Source: an uncultured Alphaproteobacteria bacterium (GTDB taxonomy: Bacteria > Pseudomonadota > Alphaproteobacteria > Micropepsales > Micropepsaceae). From it: DNA of 64,000 nt. Each line of letters opens with the position of its first letter. Within the stretch, counting starts at the first letter, position 1. The notes below the pieces were generated by a model, which was not told the DNA's origin, did not search any database, and was given only the letters and a program-made list of their open reading frames with translations. The position numbers and the translations under genes were made by a program. The DNA lies in assembly GCA_903897605.1 (NCBI GenBank), contig CAIUCH010000031.1:40253-104252 (forward strand). The letters are read 5' to 3'. Shown piece by piece: positions 56,431 through 64,000 of this stretch.

Positions 56431-57510
56431 CTATGACGCGAACGACTCTTGCGCCTCGCCGCGGGCATGAAAATAAAGGCGTTGGGCAAGAGTGCGCATC
56501 GGTCCCGTCATCAACAGGGCGTTTATCAGCGCATTGGGCGGCGCCAGATTCATGACCCGGCGCAACACAAGCTTGGCACGATAACGCGGCGCTTCCCGCA
56601 CAAGAGCATCGACAGGGTGGATCCCGCGCGCACCCAAATGCTCGCATATCAAGACTGCTGCCCGGCGCCCGAAATGCAACGCGGTGTGAATGCCGCCCCC
56701 GGTCACGGGCGAAACCATCCCCGCCGCATCACCGATAAGCATGACCCGGCGGGAGCCAAGCTTATTTACAACTCCGCCGGAGGGGATCAATCCACTGCGG
56801 CGTGACAAAACGCGGATGTCGCGAATGTTGGCATGCGGGTTCAATCTTTTCAGCAATCCGCCCAGATCGAGCCGCGCGGGCCTGCTTGCGGCAAGGCCGA
56901 TCTGTGTGGCGCCGACCCCCGGCACCACCCAGGCGATATAGCCGGGCGCGATCTTGCTGTCGGCGAAACAATGCACAAAACGGTCATCGACGCCCGCCAA
57001 GGGTTCACATTCGATTTCCAGCCCCACCAGGAAATTCCGGTTTTGGCCAAGCTTGAAATGCTCGGCGACCCGCGAACGCGCGCCGTCCGCGCCGACCAGA
57101 AAACTGGCATGAATGTCGCCCATCACGACTCCGCGCTCATACTCCAAGCCGCCGTCGAATTTGCGTCCGTACATCAGCGTGGCGCCCGCGCGCGCGGCCT
57201 CATCGGCCATCCACCGCATCAAGCCGGGCATATCGCTGGCCTGAAAGAAATAGCCAGGCGCGGAGAGATCCAAAGACCGGTCATCGGGTGCGTAAAGCCT
57301 TACGCCATGCACCTTGCGCATCAGGCGCGCGGGCAAATCGAATTCGTCGCTCGCTTCCTTCACGACGATACCGGTGGTGCGAACTTGCGCGCCAGGATCC
57401 GGTTTGGCGTCCAGCACCACCACCTTCAGTCCGCGCAGTGCGGCACTGCGGGCACAAGCGAGGCCAGCGAAGCTGCCGCCGATGATCGCCAGATCGAATT
57501 TTTGGACCAT
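56431..57510 (-). CDS. FAD-dependent oxidoreductase, geranylgeranyl-reductase type
   Basis: The protein is about 359 residues from MVQKFDLAIIGGSFAGLACA, a Rossmann FAD site. VGADGARSRVAEHF and VMLIGDAAGMVSPVTGGGIH are the GD motif and following loop typical of geranylgeranyl reductase/flavin monooxygenase proteins. It could reduce polyprenyl chains or hydroxylate a lipid; the substrate is not readable. The frame is open 12 codons further upstream. Confidence 0.85.
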   Translation of the reverse strand: MVQKFDLAIIGGSFAGLACARSAALRGLKVVVLDAKPDPGAQVRTTGIVVKEASDEFDLPARLMRKVHGVRLYAPDDRSLDLSAPGYFFQASDMPGLMRWMADEAARAGATLMYGRKFDGGLEYERGVVMGDIHASFLVGADGARSRVAEHFKLGQNRNFLVGLEIECEPLAGVDDRFVHCFADSKIAPGYIAWVVPGVGATQIGLAASRPARLDLGGLLKRLNPHANIRDIRVLSRRSGLIPSGGVVNKLGSRRVMLIGDAAGMVSPVTGGGIHTALHFGRRAAVLICEHLGARGIHPVDALVREAPRYRAKLVLRRVMNLAPPNALINALLMTGPMRTLAQRLYFHARGEAQESFAS

Positions 57511-57570
57511 GCGCCCTCCCGGAAACCGGACCGTGACGCCCGGCAATGGCAGGATTGTGACGCGGTCCGG

Positions 57571-59964
57571 TTAAGCTCTCAAGATCGCGCCCAGCTTGGC
57601 CGCCGCGGCGATAATTTTTCCCGCCAGGGCTTCGATCTCCGCCTCGGTCAGGGTCTTGTCCTTGGGCTGAATGCGCACCGCGATGGCGACGGATTTTTTG
57701 CCATCGCCGACAGCCTTGCCTTCATAGACATCGAACACCGAAACGCTTTCGATCAATGCACGGTCGGCGCCCTTGGCGGCCCGGACGATGTCGCCCGCCG
57801 CCAGTTTCGCATCCACCACGAAGGCAAAATCGCGCTCGATTGCCTGATAGGGCGACGGCGAGAACACGGCGCGGCCCTTGCGCGATTTGGGTTCCGGGAC
57901 GGCGTCGAGATTGATCTCGAACGCCGAGACCGGAATTTTCAGGGCGAAGGCGGCAAGAATTTTGGGATGCAATTCGCCGAACCAGCCGATCTGCTTGGGC
58001 CCCAATGCCACCGTGCCGCTGCGGCCCGGATGAAACCAGGCCGGCGCGCCCGCGGTGACCGGCGCCGTCATCGGTCCGCCCATCGCGGCTTCCAGGCCCG
58101 CGAACATTGCGGCCTTGGCATCGAAGACATCGGCGGCATGGCCGGATTTGCCCCAGTCGCGAATCCCGGCGCCGGCAATGATGCCTGCCGCGTTGGTGGT
58201 CTGGGCTTCCGGCATGCCGCTCTGGAAGGCAGGGCCGATCTCGAACAGGCTGAAATCGGAAAGCCCCCGCGCCGCGTTGCGTGACGCCGCTGCCAGCAAG
58301 GATGGTAAAGGCGAGGGGCGCAGCGCATCCAGATCCGAGGCGATGGGGTTGGACAGCTGCCGCGCGTCATCGCCGCCGCCAAACAGTTTGGCCTGGTCGC
58401 GCCCGATGAAGGAAAAGCTGACGCATTCGTTGAACCCGCGCGCAGCCAAGGTGCGGCGCACCGCACGGGCGCGGCGCTGCGCCGATGTCAGAACCGGCTT
58501 GGCCACGGCGCGGTCGCGGTCGAGCGGCACCGAGGGCACACCGGAAAGGCCATGGATGCGCACGATCTCTTCCACCAAATCGGCGGGGCCATCGATGTCG
58601 CGGCGAAAACTGGGCGGCGTCACATGCAGGATGTCGCCATCTTCCAGCACGGTGAAGCCAAGCCGCGACAGGATGCGGATGCTTTCATCCGTGTCGATCT
58701 GCATGCCGCCCAGATTTTCGACCAGGGCGGGATCGAAATCGATATGCTTGTGCGGCGGGGGCAATTCGCCCGCGACCACCACGTCCGACGGTTCGCCGCC
58801 ACACCAATCCAGGATCAGGCGGGTGCAAAGTTCCAGGCCCGGCAGCACCGATTGCGGATCGACGCCGCGCTCGAAGCGATAGCGGGCATCGGAAATGATC
58901 CCCAGCTTGCGGCCCGCCCGCGCCACGCGCGCCGGATCGAACCAGGCGGATTCGACGAAGACATTCTTGGTTTCCGATGAAACGCCGGTATCCTCGCCGC
59001 CCATCACGCCGCCAATGCCGCGGGCGAAGGAATCGTCGGCGATGACGACGGTCTCGCTATCCAGCACATAGGTTTTTGCGTCCAGGGCCAGCACTTGCTC
59101 ATGATCCCTGGCCATGCGGGCATGCAGATTGCCCGACAGCTTGTCGGCATCGAACACATGCAGCGGCCGGCCGCGATCCTGGGCGATCAGGTTGGTGGTA
59201 TCCACCAGCGCCGAAATCGATTTCATGCCCACCGATTTGAGGCGGTCCTGGACCCATTGGGGCGAGGGGCCATTCTTCACATTGCGGATCAGGCGGCCCG
59301 CGAAGATCGGGCAGGCGCTTTTATTCTCCGGCGTAAAATCAAGCGTGATTTTCCTGGGCGACGGAAATTTCCCCGCCACCGGATCGACCTTCTTGGTGCG
59401 AAGCGTGCCCAAACCGGCCGCCGCCAGATCGCGGGCAATGCCATGGACGCTGGTGGCGTCGCCGCGATTGGGGGTGATCGAAACATCGATCACCGGATCG
59501 GTCAGGCCCAGCGCGGGCGCGGCTGGCGCGCCGACAATGGCATCACCCGTCAATTCAATGATGCCGTCATGATCCTCGCCCAGCAGCAGCTCGCGCGCCG
59601 AACACATCATGCCGCGCGATTCCACGCCGCGAATGGTGCCGATTTTCAAGGCCTCACCCGATGCCGGAATGACAGTGCCCGGCCGCGCCAGCACCACCTT
59701 AATGCCGGCCCGCGCATTGGGCGCGCCGCAAACGATCTGCAGAAGATCTTTGTCTCCCGCATTGACCATGCAGAGCCGCAGCTTGTCGGCATTGGGATGC
59801 TTCTCGGCGCTGACGATTTGCGCAACCGTGAAATCCTTCAACCGCGCGCCGGCATCCTCGATGCTTTCGACTTCCAGCCCGATGTTGGTGAGTTTGTCGG
59901 CGATAGTCTGCACATCGGCTTCGGTCTCCAGATGCTCTTTCAGCCAGGAAAGCGTGAATTTCAT
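57571..59964 (-). CDS. pheT: phenylalanyl-tRNA synthetase beta subunit
   Basis: The protein has 797 residues. MKFTLSWLKEHLETEADVQT is the N-terminus; the tRNA-binding EMAP-like domain (about 40-150), B3/B4 editing domain (DARYRFERGVDPQ), B5, the catalytic-like core and the C-terminal ferredoxin-like anticodon domain (PYQAIERDFAFVVDAKLAAG) follow in order. It works as an alpha2-beta2 tetramer with PheS. A 106-bp gap with a repeat separates it from pheS. Confidence 0.96.
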   Translation of the reverse strand: MKFTLSWLKEHLETEADVQTIADKLTNIGLEVESIEDAGARLKDFTVAQIVSAEKHPNADKLRLCMVNAGDKDLLQIVCGAPNARAGIKVVLARPGTVIPASGEALKIGTIRGVESRGMMCSARELLLGEDHDGIIELTGDAIVGAPAAPALGLTDPVIDVSITPNRGDATSVHGIARDLAAAGLGTLRTKKVDPVAGKFPSPRKITLDFTPENKSACPIFAGRLIRNVKNGPSPQWVQDRLKSVGMKSISALVDTTNLIAQDRGRPLHVFDADKLSGNLHARMARDHEQVLALDAKTYVLDSETVVIADDSFARGIGGVMGGEDTGVSSETKNVFVESAWFDPARVARAGRKLGIISDARYRFERGVDPQSVLPGLELCTRLILDWCGGEPSDVVVAGELPPPHKHIDFDPALVENLGGMQIDTDESIRILSRLGFTVLEDGDILHVTPPSFRRDIDGPADLVEEIVRIHGLSGVPSVPLDRDRAVAKPVLTSAQRRARAVRRTLAARGFNECVSFSFIGRDQAKLFGGGDDARQLSNPIASDLDALRPSPLPSLLAAASRNAARGLSDFSLFEIGPAFQSGMPEAQTTNAAGIIAGAGIRDWGKSGHAADVFDAKAAMFAGLEAAMGGPMTAPVTAGAPAWFHPGRSGTVALGPKQIGWFGELHPKILAAFALKIPVSAFEINLDAVPEPKSRKGRAVFSPSPYQAIERDFAFVVDAKLAAGDIVRAAKGADRALIESVSVFDVYEGKAVGDGKKSVAIAVRIQPKDKTLTEAEIEALAGKIIAAAAKLGAILRA

Positions 59965-59969
59965 TTAGG

Positions 59970-60048
59970 CCCCCTCCGGCCTACGCAGGCTCGAGAGCCT
60001 GCTACGGCCACCTCCCCCGCCAGCGCTTCGCGCGCAGGGGAGGCGGGC
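59970..60048 (+). repeat. dispersed GC-rich intergenic repeat, copy 3 (inside the phe operon)
   Basis: CCCCCTCCGGCCTACGCA, then a short stem AGGCTCGAGAGCCT, GCTACGGCCACCTCCCCC and CCAGCGCTTCGCGCGCAGGG. It fills nearly all of the pheS-pheT gap. Copies lie at 41343 and, inverted, at 39741. The AGGCTC/GAGCCT arms of the variable part are complementary. Confidence 0.8.
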
Positions 60049-60070
60049 CTGTGCTTGCAGTCTGGAGTTC

Positions 60071-61150
60071 TCATTTGCTGAGCCCCCCGTCGAGGGTGGG
60101 GATGTCGAGCGCGGCGAAGCCGTAATGCCGAAGCCAGCGCAAATCGGATTCGAAGAAGCTGCGAATATCGGGAATGCCGTATTTCAGCATCGCCATGCGA
60201 TCCAAGCCGAAGCCGAAGGCGAAGCCCTGATAGCGCACCGGATCGATGCCGCAATTGGCCAGCACGCGCGGATGCACCAGGCCCGAACCACCCAGCTCCA
60301 GCCAGTCATTGCCATGGCCGAAAATGATCTTTCCCGGTACCGAACGGTCGCAGCGCATGTCCCATTCCAGGCTGGGCTCCGTGAAGGGGAAAAAACTGGG
60401 CCGGGCCCGCAATTCGATCTCGTCGATCTCGAAAAAAGCCTTGCAGAATTCCTCCACCGTCCATTTCAGATGGCCCAGATGAATGCCTTCATCCACCACC
60501 AGGGCTTCGACCTGATGGAACATGGGCGAATGGGTGGCGTCGGAATCGACGCGATAGGTGCGGCCCGGCGAGATGATGCGGATCGGCGGCTTCTGGTTCA
60601 GCATGGTGCGCACCTGCACCGGCGATGTGTGGGTGCGCAGCACATGGCTGCTGCCGTCCGTCTGCGGCGCGACATAGAAAGTGTCCTGCATCTGGCGCGC
60701 GGGATGGTCGGGCGGAATGTTCAGCTTGGTGAAATTGTAATCGTCATACTCGACGTCCGGGCCTTCGGCGACGGCAAATCCCATATCGGCGAAGATGGCG
60801 GTGATCTCGTCCAGCACCTGGGCGATGGGATGCACGCTGCCTTGCAATTCGGGGCGCGGCGGCAGGCTGACGTCGACGGTCTCGGTCTTGAGGCGCGCTT
60901 CCAGCGCAGCGTCGGCCAGCTGGGTCTTGCGCGCGGCGATGGCGTCGCCGACGCAATCGCGCAAGCCGTTCAGCAATGGACCTTGGGTTTTGCGCTCGTC
61001 CGGGCTCATCGCGCCCAGCATTTTCAACAACTCGCTGATCGAGCCTTTTTTGCCCAGGGCGGCAACGCGGATTGCTTCCAGCGCTGTTTCGTCGCCGGCG
61101 GCAAGGATCTGCGCCAGGATGTCGGATTGAAGAGACGCAATATCGGTCAT
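60071..61150 (-). CDS. pheS: phenylalanyl-tRNA synthetase alpha subunit
   Basis: The protein has 359 residues. An N-terminal coiled coil (about 1-90), then the class II core: [25 protein letters not shown]-type segment ([20 protein letters not shown]), [29 protein letters not shown] (motif 2) and [15 protein letters not shown] (motif 3). It makes Phe-adenylate and Phe-tRNA. Confidence 0.96.
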   Translation of the reverse strand: MTDIASLQSDILAQILAAGDETALEAIRVAALGKKGSISELLKMLGAMSPDERKTQGPLLNGLRDCVGDAIAARKTQLADAALEARLKTETVDVSLPPRPELQGSVHPIAQVLDEITAIFADMGFAVAEGPDVEYDDYNFTKLNIPPDHPARQMQDTFYVAPQTDGSSHVLRTHTSPVQVRTMLNQKPPIRIISPGRTYRVDSDATHSPMFHQVEALVVDEGIHLGHLKWTVEEFCKAFFEIDEIELRARPSFFPFTEPSLEWDMRCDRSVPGKIIFGHGNDWLELGGSGLVHPRVLANCGIDPVRYQGFAFGFGLDRMAMLKYGIPDIRSFFESDLRWLRHYGFAALDIPTLDGGLSK

Positions 61151-61171
61151 GCAAACCCCGAAGAGAAACTA

Positions 61172-61194
61172 TCGGGGGCCTGGTGCCCCCGATT
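61172..61194 (-). terminator. hairpin between rplT and pheS (attenuator or weak terminator)
   Basis: ATCGGGGGC and GCCCCCGAT pair perfectly around a 5-base loop. On the transcribed minus strand it is followed by AGTTTCTCTT, a poor T-run. It lies 22 bases before pheS, so it may reduce read-through from the ribosomal genes into pheST. Confidence 0.6.
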
Positions 61195-61214
61195 CGCTCG
61201 GATGGAGTTTGATA

Positions 61215-61571
61215 TCAGGCTTTCGCCGTGCCTGCCTGATCCACCAGAGCCTTGAAGGCGGCGGGCTCGTGGACGGCGAGGTCGGAAAGCACCTTGCGGT
61301 CAATCTCGATACCGGCGCCGGCGAGCCCGCTGATAAATCGGCTATAGGTCACGCCATGCTCGCGGCAGGCCGCGTTGATGCGTTGGATCCACAAGGCGCG
61401 GAAATTACGCTTGCGCTCCTTGCGGCCGATATAATTGTGCTGCAGCGACTTATCGACCGCGGCGTTCGCCGTGGTGATGTTGTTCTTGCGGCGGCCACGA
61501 AAGCCCTTGGCCTGTTTGAGGACCTTGTTGCGGCGGGCACGGCTGGGTACTGCGCGGGGAGTACGTGACAT
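61215..61571 (-). CDS. rplT: 50S ribosomal protein L20
   Basis: The protein has 118 residues. [40 protein letters not shown] and [20 protein letters not shown] are L20 hallmarks. It binds 23S rRNA early in assembly and in many bacteria represses its own operon. It follows rpmI by 12 bases. Confidence 0.97.
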   Translation of the reverse strand: MSRTPRAVPSRARRNKVLKQAKGFRGRRKNNITTANAAVDKSLQHNYIGRKERKRNFRALWIQRINAACREHGVTYSRFISGLAGAGIEIDRKVLSDLAVHEPAAFKALVDQAGTAKA

Positions 61572-61583
61572 GGTGCTGTCTCC

Positions 61584-61775
61584 TTAAGCGTAAGGCATCC
61601 AGCGCTTGACGCGCTGGGTTTCGGACACCGACAAAGTGTCGTGGAGTTCCTTGCGAGTACGCTTGGATTTGCTGATCAGCCGGTGGCCCTTGTAGGCCTT
61701 GCCTGTCTTGATCTTTCCGGTCGCGCTGAATTTGAAGCGCTTTTTAGCGCCCGACTTGGTCTTCATTTTGGGCAT
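61584..61775 (-). CDS. rpmI: 50S ribosomal protein L35
   Basis: The protein has 63 residues from [20 protein letters not shown], with GAGGAG seven bases upstream; a longer upstream frame is not part of L35. [20 protein letters not shown] is the family core. First gene of the rpmI-rplT-pheST run. infC, which usually precedes it, is absent. Confidence 0.97.
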   Translation of the reverse strand: MPKMKTKSGAKKRFKFSATGKIKTGKAYKGHRLISKSKRTRKELHDTLSVSETQRVKRWMPYA

Positions 61776-62159
61776 TTCGCTCTCCTCTGGCGGCCGAGGG
61801 GCCGCATAGCTTTCATGGGTCGCCACGGCATGCCCCGCCGGGCGGCCCGAAAGAGCGCGGGTTAAAAGGCAAAATCGGAAGAAACGCAAGGCATGCGCCA
61901 CGGGAAATTCCCGCGAAGGAAACCAAGGATGGCCGGCAGGCGGATGGGCGATGAATTCGGGATCGGCGGTCTGAGCGGCGCAAACCGCATACCGCAGCGC
62001 AGCATATCCTAAGTAATTGCTTTCATTATAGTATTTTTACCATAATCAGGAAGACACACGGAATGGAGCACTAAGAGGCGCGACCCGCATTGCCGCCAGA
62101 ACCTGACCACATTCTCCTAATAAGGGTAGGGCTAGGCCGCGTTCAGGTGGAAAGCACAG
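61776..62159. other. divergent intergenic region rpmI / VanZ-like gene
   Basis: 384 bp without a supported gene. It must contain the leader and promoter of the rpmI operon and the promoter for the rightward gene. GCCCGCCGGGCGGCCC near 61829 is a short palindrome. TTGCTTTCATTATAGTATTTTT near 62017-62038 is the most AT-rich part and a likely promoter. No infC remnant was seen. Confidence 0.5.
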
Positions 62160-62543
62160 TTGGTGAAATTTTTTCGAGTCTTGTCGCTCTGGCTGTTCTG
62201 GCCCGGCGTGGTGTTGGTCGTCTGGGGTGAGCTGACGCCCCAACTTCCCCAGTTGGGCGGCATTCTGGGCTGGGACAAAGCCGATCATTTCATCGCCTTT
62301 TTCGGTCTGGCCGGCATGGCAACGATGGTCAGCGGCCTGCGCCCCCGGCTGGTGCCCGCGGTCCTGGGCGTGGTGCTTCTCAGTGGTGCGTTGGAGATTC
62401 TCCAGGCCTTTACCGGCCGCGATGCCGAGATTCTCGATTTTGTCGCCAACAGCCTGGGCGCATGCGCAGGCACCTTGGCCGGAATGGCATTTTTGCTGAT
62501 TTTGCGGGAAGGCGCGCTTGTTGGGCGTCCGTCTCCCGACTAG
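62160..62543 (+). CDS. VanZ-like membrane protein
   Basis: The protein has 127 residues from TTG (62160) or GTG (62163), with AGGTGGA upstream. About four helices (LWLFWPGVVLVVWG; HFIAFFGLAGMATMVSGL; VPAVLGVVLLSGALEILQ; LVANSLGACAG-type DFVANSLGACAGTLAGMAFL). WDKADHFIAFF and LEILQAFTGRDAEILDFVAN are VanZ signatures. Bacterial role unclear. Confidence 0.85.
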   Translation: MVKFFRVLSLWLFWPGVVLVVWGELTPQLPQLGGILGWDKADHFIAFFGLAGMATMVSGLRPRLVPAVLGVVLLSGALEILQAFTGRDAEILDFVANSLGACAGTLAGMAFLLILREGALVGRPSPD

Positions 62544-62582
62544 CCTTGGTTCTTGCGGCGGAACATTTCGGGTGGAGTTTCC

Positions 62583-62999
62583 ATGTTTGACGAGTTCAAG
62601 AAATTCGCGATGCGCGGCAGTGTCATGGATCTCGCGGTCGGCGTGATCATCGGCGCGTCATTCACCGGCATCGTCAATTCCCTGGTCAAGGACATCATCA
62701 TGCCGCCGGTCGGCCTGGCGCTGGGCGGTGTGGATTTCGCCAACTTCTTCGTGGTCCTGAAAGGCGATCGCGCGGTGGATACGCTGACCGCCGCCGCCGC
62801 CGCCAAGGATGTGACGCTCAATTATGGATTGTTCGTCAATGCGATCATCAATTTTCTCATCGTCGCCTTCGTGCTGTTTCTGCTGATCCGCCAGATGAAC
62901 AAGCTGGCAGCGCCCCCAGCTGCCGAAGCCGCTCCGCCGCCATCCGAGGAAGTCCTGCTTCTGCGCGAGATCCGCGACAATCTGAAATCGCGCGGATGA
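62583..62999 (+). CDS. mscL: large-conductance mechanosensitive channel
   Basis: The protein has 138 residues. MFDEFKKFAMRGSVMDLAVG, VIIGASFTGIVNSLVKDIIM and PPVGLALGGVDF give the N-terminal helix and TM1; YGLFVNAIINFLIVAFVLFL is TM2; the C-terminal bundle ends REIRDNLKSRG. Emergency valve against hypo-osmotic shock. ATG at 62583 with GGTGGAG upstream. Overlaps the next gene by four bases. Confidence 0.97.
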   Translation: MFDEFKKFAMRGSVMDLAVGVIIGASFTGIVNSLVKDIIMPPVGLALGGVDFANFFVVLKGDRAVDTLTAAAAAKDVTLNYGLFVNAIINFLIVAFVLFLLIRQMNKLAAPPAAEAAPPPSEEVLLLREIRDNLKSRG

Positions 63000-63520
63000 G
63001 GTTTGTTCTAGGCGCGGCCGTCATTCTGCTGGCGACGGTGCCGCTGGCGGCCCAGACCGATATGACCGGCGCTGCCAATGGCTTTCTGACGGTCTATGGC
63101 AGCTTTCATCCGTCCGATGGCATCCCCGACAGCGGGGTCCGGGTCCGGCTTGCGCCCTATCTATCGCCGGCGCTGAACAAGCTTCTTACCGACGGCGCGG
63201 CAGCCGAGATGCGCTTCGCGGCCAAGGTCAAGGATTCACCGCCGATGTTTGAAGGCGACCTCTTTTCATCCATGTTTGAAGGCGCGACATCCTGGAAATT
63301 GGACGCCTGCAGCGCCAGCGGCAATACCGCGCATTGTCCCGTCGAATACACCCATGCCGAGGCACGGCAGAAGCCGGTGGCGTGGACCGATACGTTGCTT
63401 TTGGTGAACACGCCGCAAGGTTGGCGGGTGGATGACGTTGTTTATGGCGGCGGGTTTCAGTTTGGCAATACCGGCCGGCTGACCGACACGCTCAAGACGG
63501 TCTTGAGGCAAGCGCCCTGA
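62996..63520 (+). CDS. secreted hypothetical protein (DUF3828-like)
   Basis: The protein has 174 residues. Signal peptide MRFVLGAAVILLATVPLAAQ, then a domain with FLTVYGSFHPSDGIPDSGVR, LAPYLSPALNKLLTDGAAAE, CSASGNTAHCPVEYTHAEAR (Cys pair) and LLVNTPQGWRVDDVVYGGGF. The ending resembles DUF3828/NTF2-like folds. Periplasmic; function unknown. Coupled to mscL. Confidence 0.7.
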   Translation: MRFVLGAAVILLATVPLAAQTDMTGAANGFLTVYGSFHPSDGIPDSGVRVRLAPYLSPALNKLLTDGAAAEMRFAAKVKDSPPMFEGDLFSSMFEGATSWKLDACSASGNTAHCPVEYTHAEARQKPVAWTDTLLLVNTPQGWRVDDVVYGGGFQFGNTGRLTDTLKTVLRQAP

Positions 63521-63569
63521 GTAACCACTTTCCTGCTCCGGACGAATTGGGTGTGAAAGGAAAATCAAA

Positions 63570-63971
63570 ATGACCAACAACAAGATGACCAAAAGCGACA
63601 GCGAATGGCGGCAGACGCTTTCGGCCGACCGCTACCGTGTGTTGCGTCAGCACGGCACCGAACCCGCAGGCGCCAGCCCGCTCAATCATGAAAAACGCCA
63701 GGGTGAGTTTCTCTGCGCCGGTTGCGGCGCCGAACTGTTCCCGTCCGGCACCAAATATGAGAGCGGATCGGGCTGGCCCAGCTTTTACGCGCCCATGCCG
63801 GAGGCAGTGGAGACCATAACCGACACAAGCCACGGTATGGTCCGCACGGAAGTGAATTGCGCGCGCTGCGGCGGGCATCTGGGCCATGTCTTCCCGGACG
63901 GCCCCAACCCCACCGGCGAACGCTATTGCATCAACGGCGCGGCGCTGGATTTCAAGCCGGGCGAAAAATAA
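63570..63971 (+). CDS. msrB: peptide-methionine (R)-S-oxide reductase
   Basis: The protein has 133 residues. [10 protein letters not shown] and [17 protein letters not shown] hold the zinc-binding CxxC pairs; [12 protein letters not shown] and [11 protein letters not shown] carry the catalytic Cys. It repairs the R form of methionine sulfoxide. AAGGAAAATC upstream of the ATG. No signal peptide, so cytoplasmic. Confidence 0.96.
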   Translation: MTNNKMTKSDSEWRQTLSADRYRVLRQHGTEPAGASPLNHEKRQGEFLCAGCGAELFPSGTKYESGSGWPSFYAPMPEAVETITDTSHGMVRTEVNCARCGGHLGHVFPDGPNPTGERYCINGAALDFKPGEK

Positions 63972-64000
63972 CCGGCCGGGAAATTACCAATAAGAACGCC

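Noticed and set aside
56833..58284. 483-codon open frame on the plus strand
   Set aside because: Shadow of the flavoprotein gene and pheT; no domain seen.

Overview
The window looks like a chromosomal segment of a GC-rich alphaproteobacterium. The evidence is the block ppsR - hemH - hemJ - rho ... mnmE - mnmG - rsmG - parA - parB, the dnaQ-coaE-aroE-maf-ppsR run, a hemJ-type protoporphyrinogen oxidase, an olsB-type ornithine lipid gene and two parS sites. I cannot name the genus from sequence alone. Nearly all of it is housekeeping DNA. The exception is a 3.1 kb mobile element near the left end.

Layout. 1-753: a small secreted protein, a duplicated GC-rich repeat, and the first 14 codons of comM. 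755-3893: an IS1595-type composite element with perfect 25-bp terminal inverted repeats and a 7-bp (probably originally 8-bp) target duplication. It sits inside comM and carries a transposase, a DUF6471-like regulator, three passenger ORFs and a complete serine-type tRNA gene with an 8-nucleotide anticodon loop. 3901-14112: rest of comM, two tandem Cys-rich secreted paralogues, a ModE-like regulator facing modA, an OprP-like porin, a cupin, an MctP-like symporter and pstC-pstA-pstB. 14379-19260: hybrid histidine kinase, ampG, olsB, and a GIY-YIG gene bracketed by inverted REP palindromes. 19304-26130: pirin, gshB, yraN, rsmI, an LpoA-like lipoprotein, hemW, rdgB, rph. 26245-31496: hrcA, grpE, dapB, nth, two membrane or envelope genes and a PfkB kinase. 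31520-37955: smr, mltA, tim44-like, secB, dnaQ, coaE, aroE, maf, ppsR. 38199-45430: hemH, hemJ, rho, a quinone oxidoreductase, dienelactone hydrolase and a DUF255 protein. 45535-51386: DUF6489, mnmE, mnmG, rsmG, parA, parB. 51383-57510: hisA, hisH, lepA, a GT-like/methyltransferase pair and a flavoprotein. 57571-61775: pheT, pheS, rplT, rpmI. 62160-63971: VanZ-like, mscL, a secreted protein, msrB.

How the genes fit together. parAB and the two parS sites (inside mnmG and rsmG) form a chromosome-segregation module. The ppsR/hemH divergent gap matches the place where oriC lies in Caulobacter and Rickettsia, so this is probably the origin-proximal region. The pst genes, OprP-like porin, modE/modA and mctP form a nutrient-uptake neighbourhood. 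hrcA-grpE and secB belong to proteostasis; rsmI, mnmE, mnmG, rsmG, lepA, pheST, rplT and rpmI to translation.

The most interesting object is the comM-inserted element, because it combines a transposase with a non-canonical tRNA whose loop can be read as anticodon CCU or as the four-base anticodon UCCU. Second come families of structured intergenic repeats, one of which brackets a GIY-YIG gene and shows a compensatory stem change. No CRISPR array, rRNA operon or prophage was seen.
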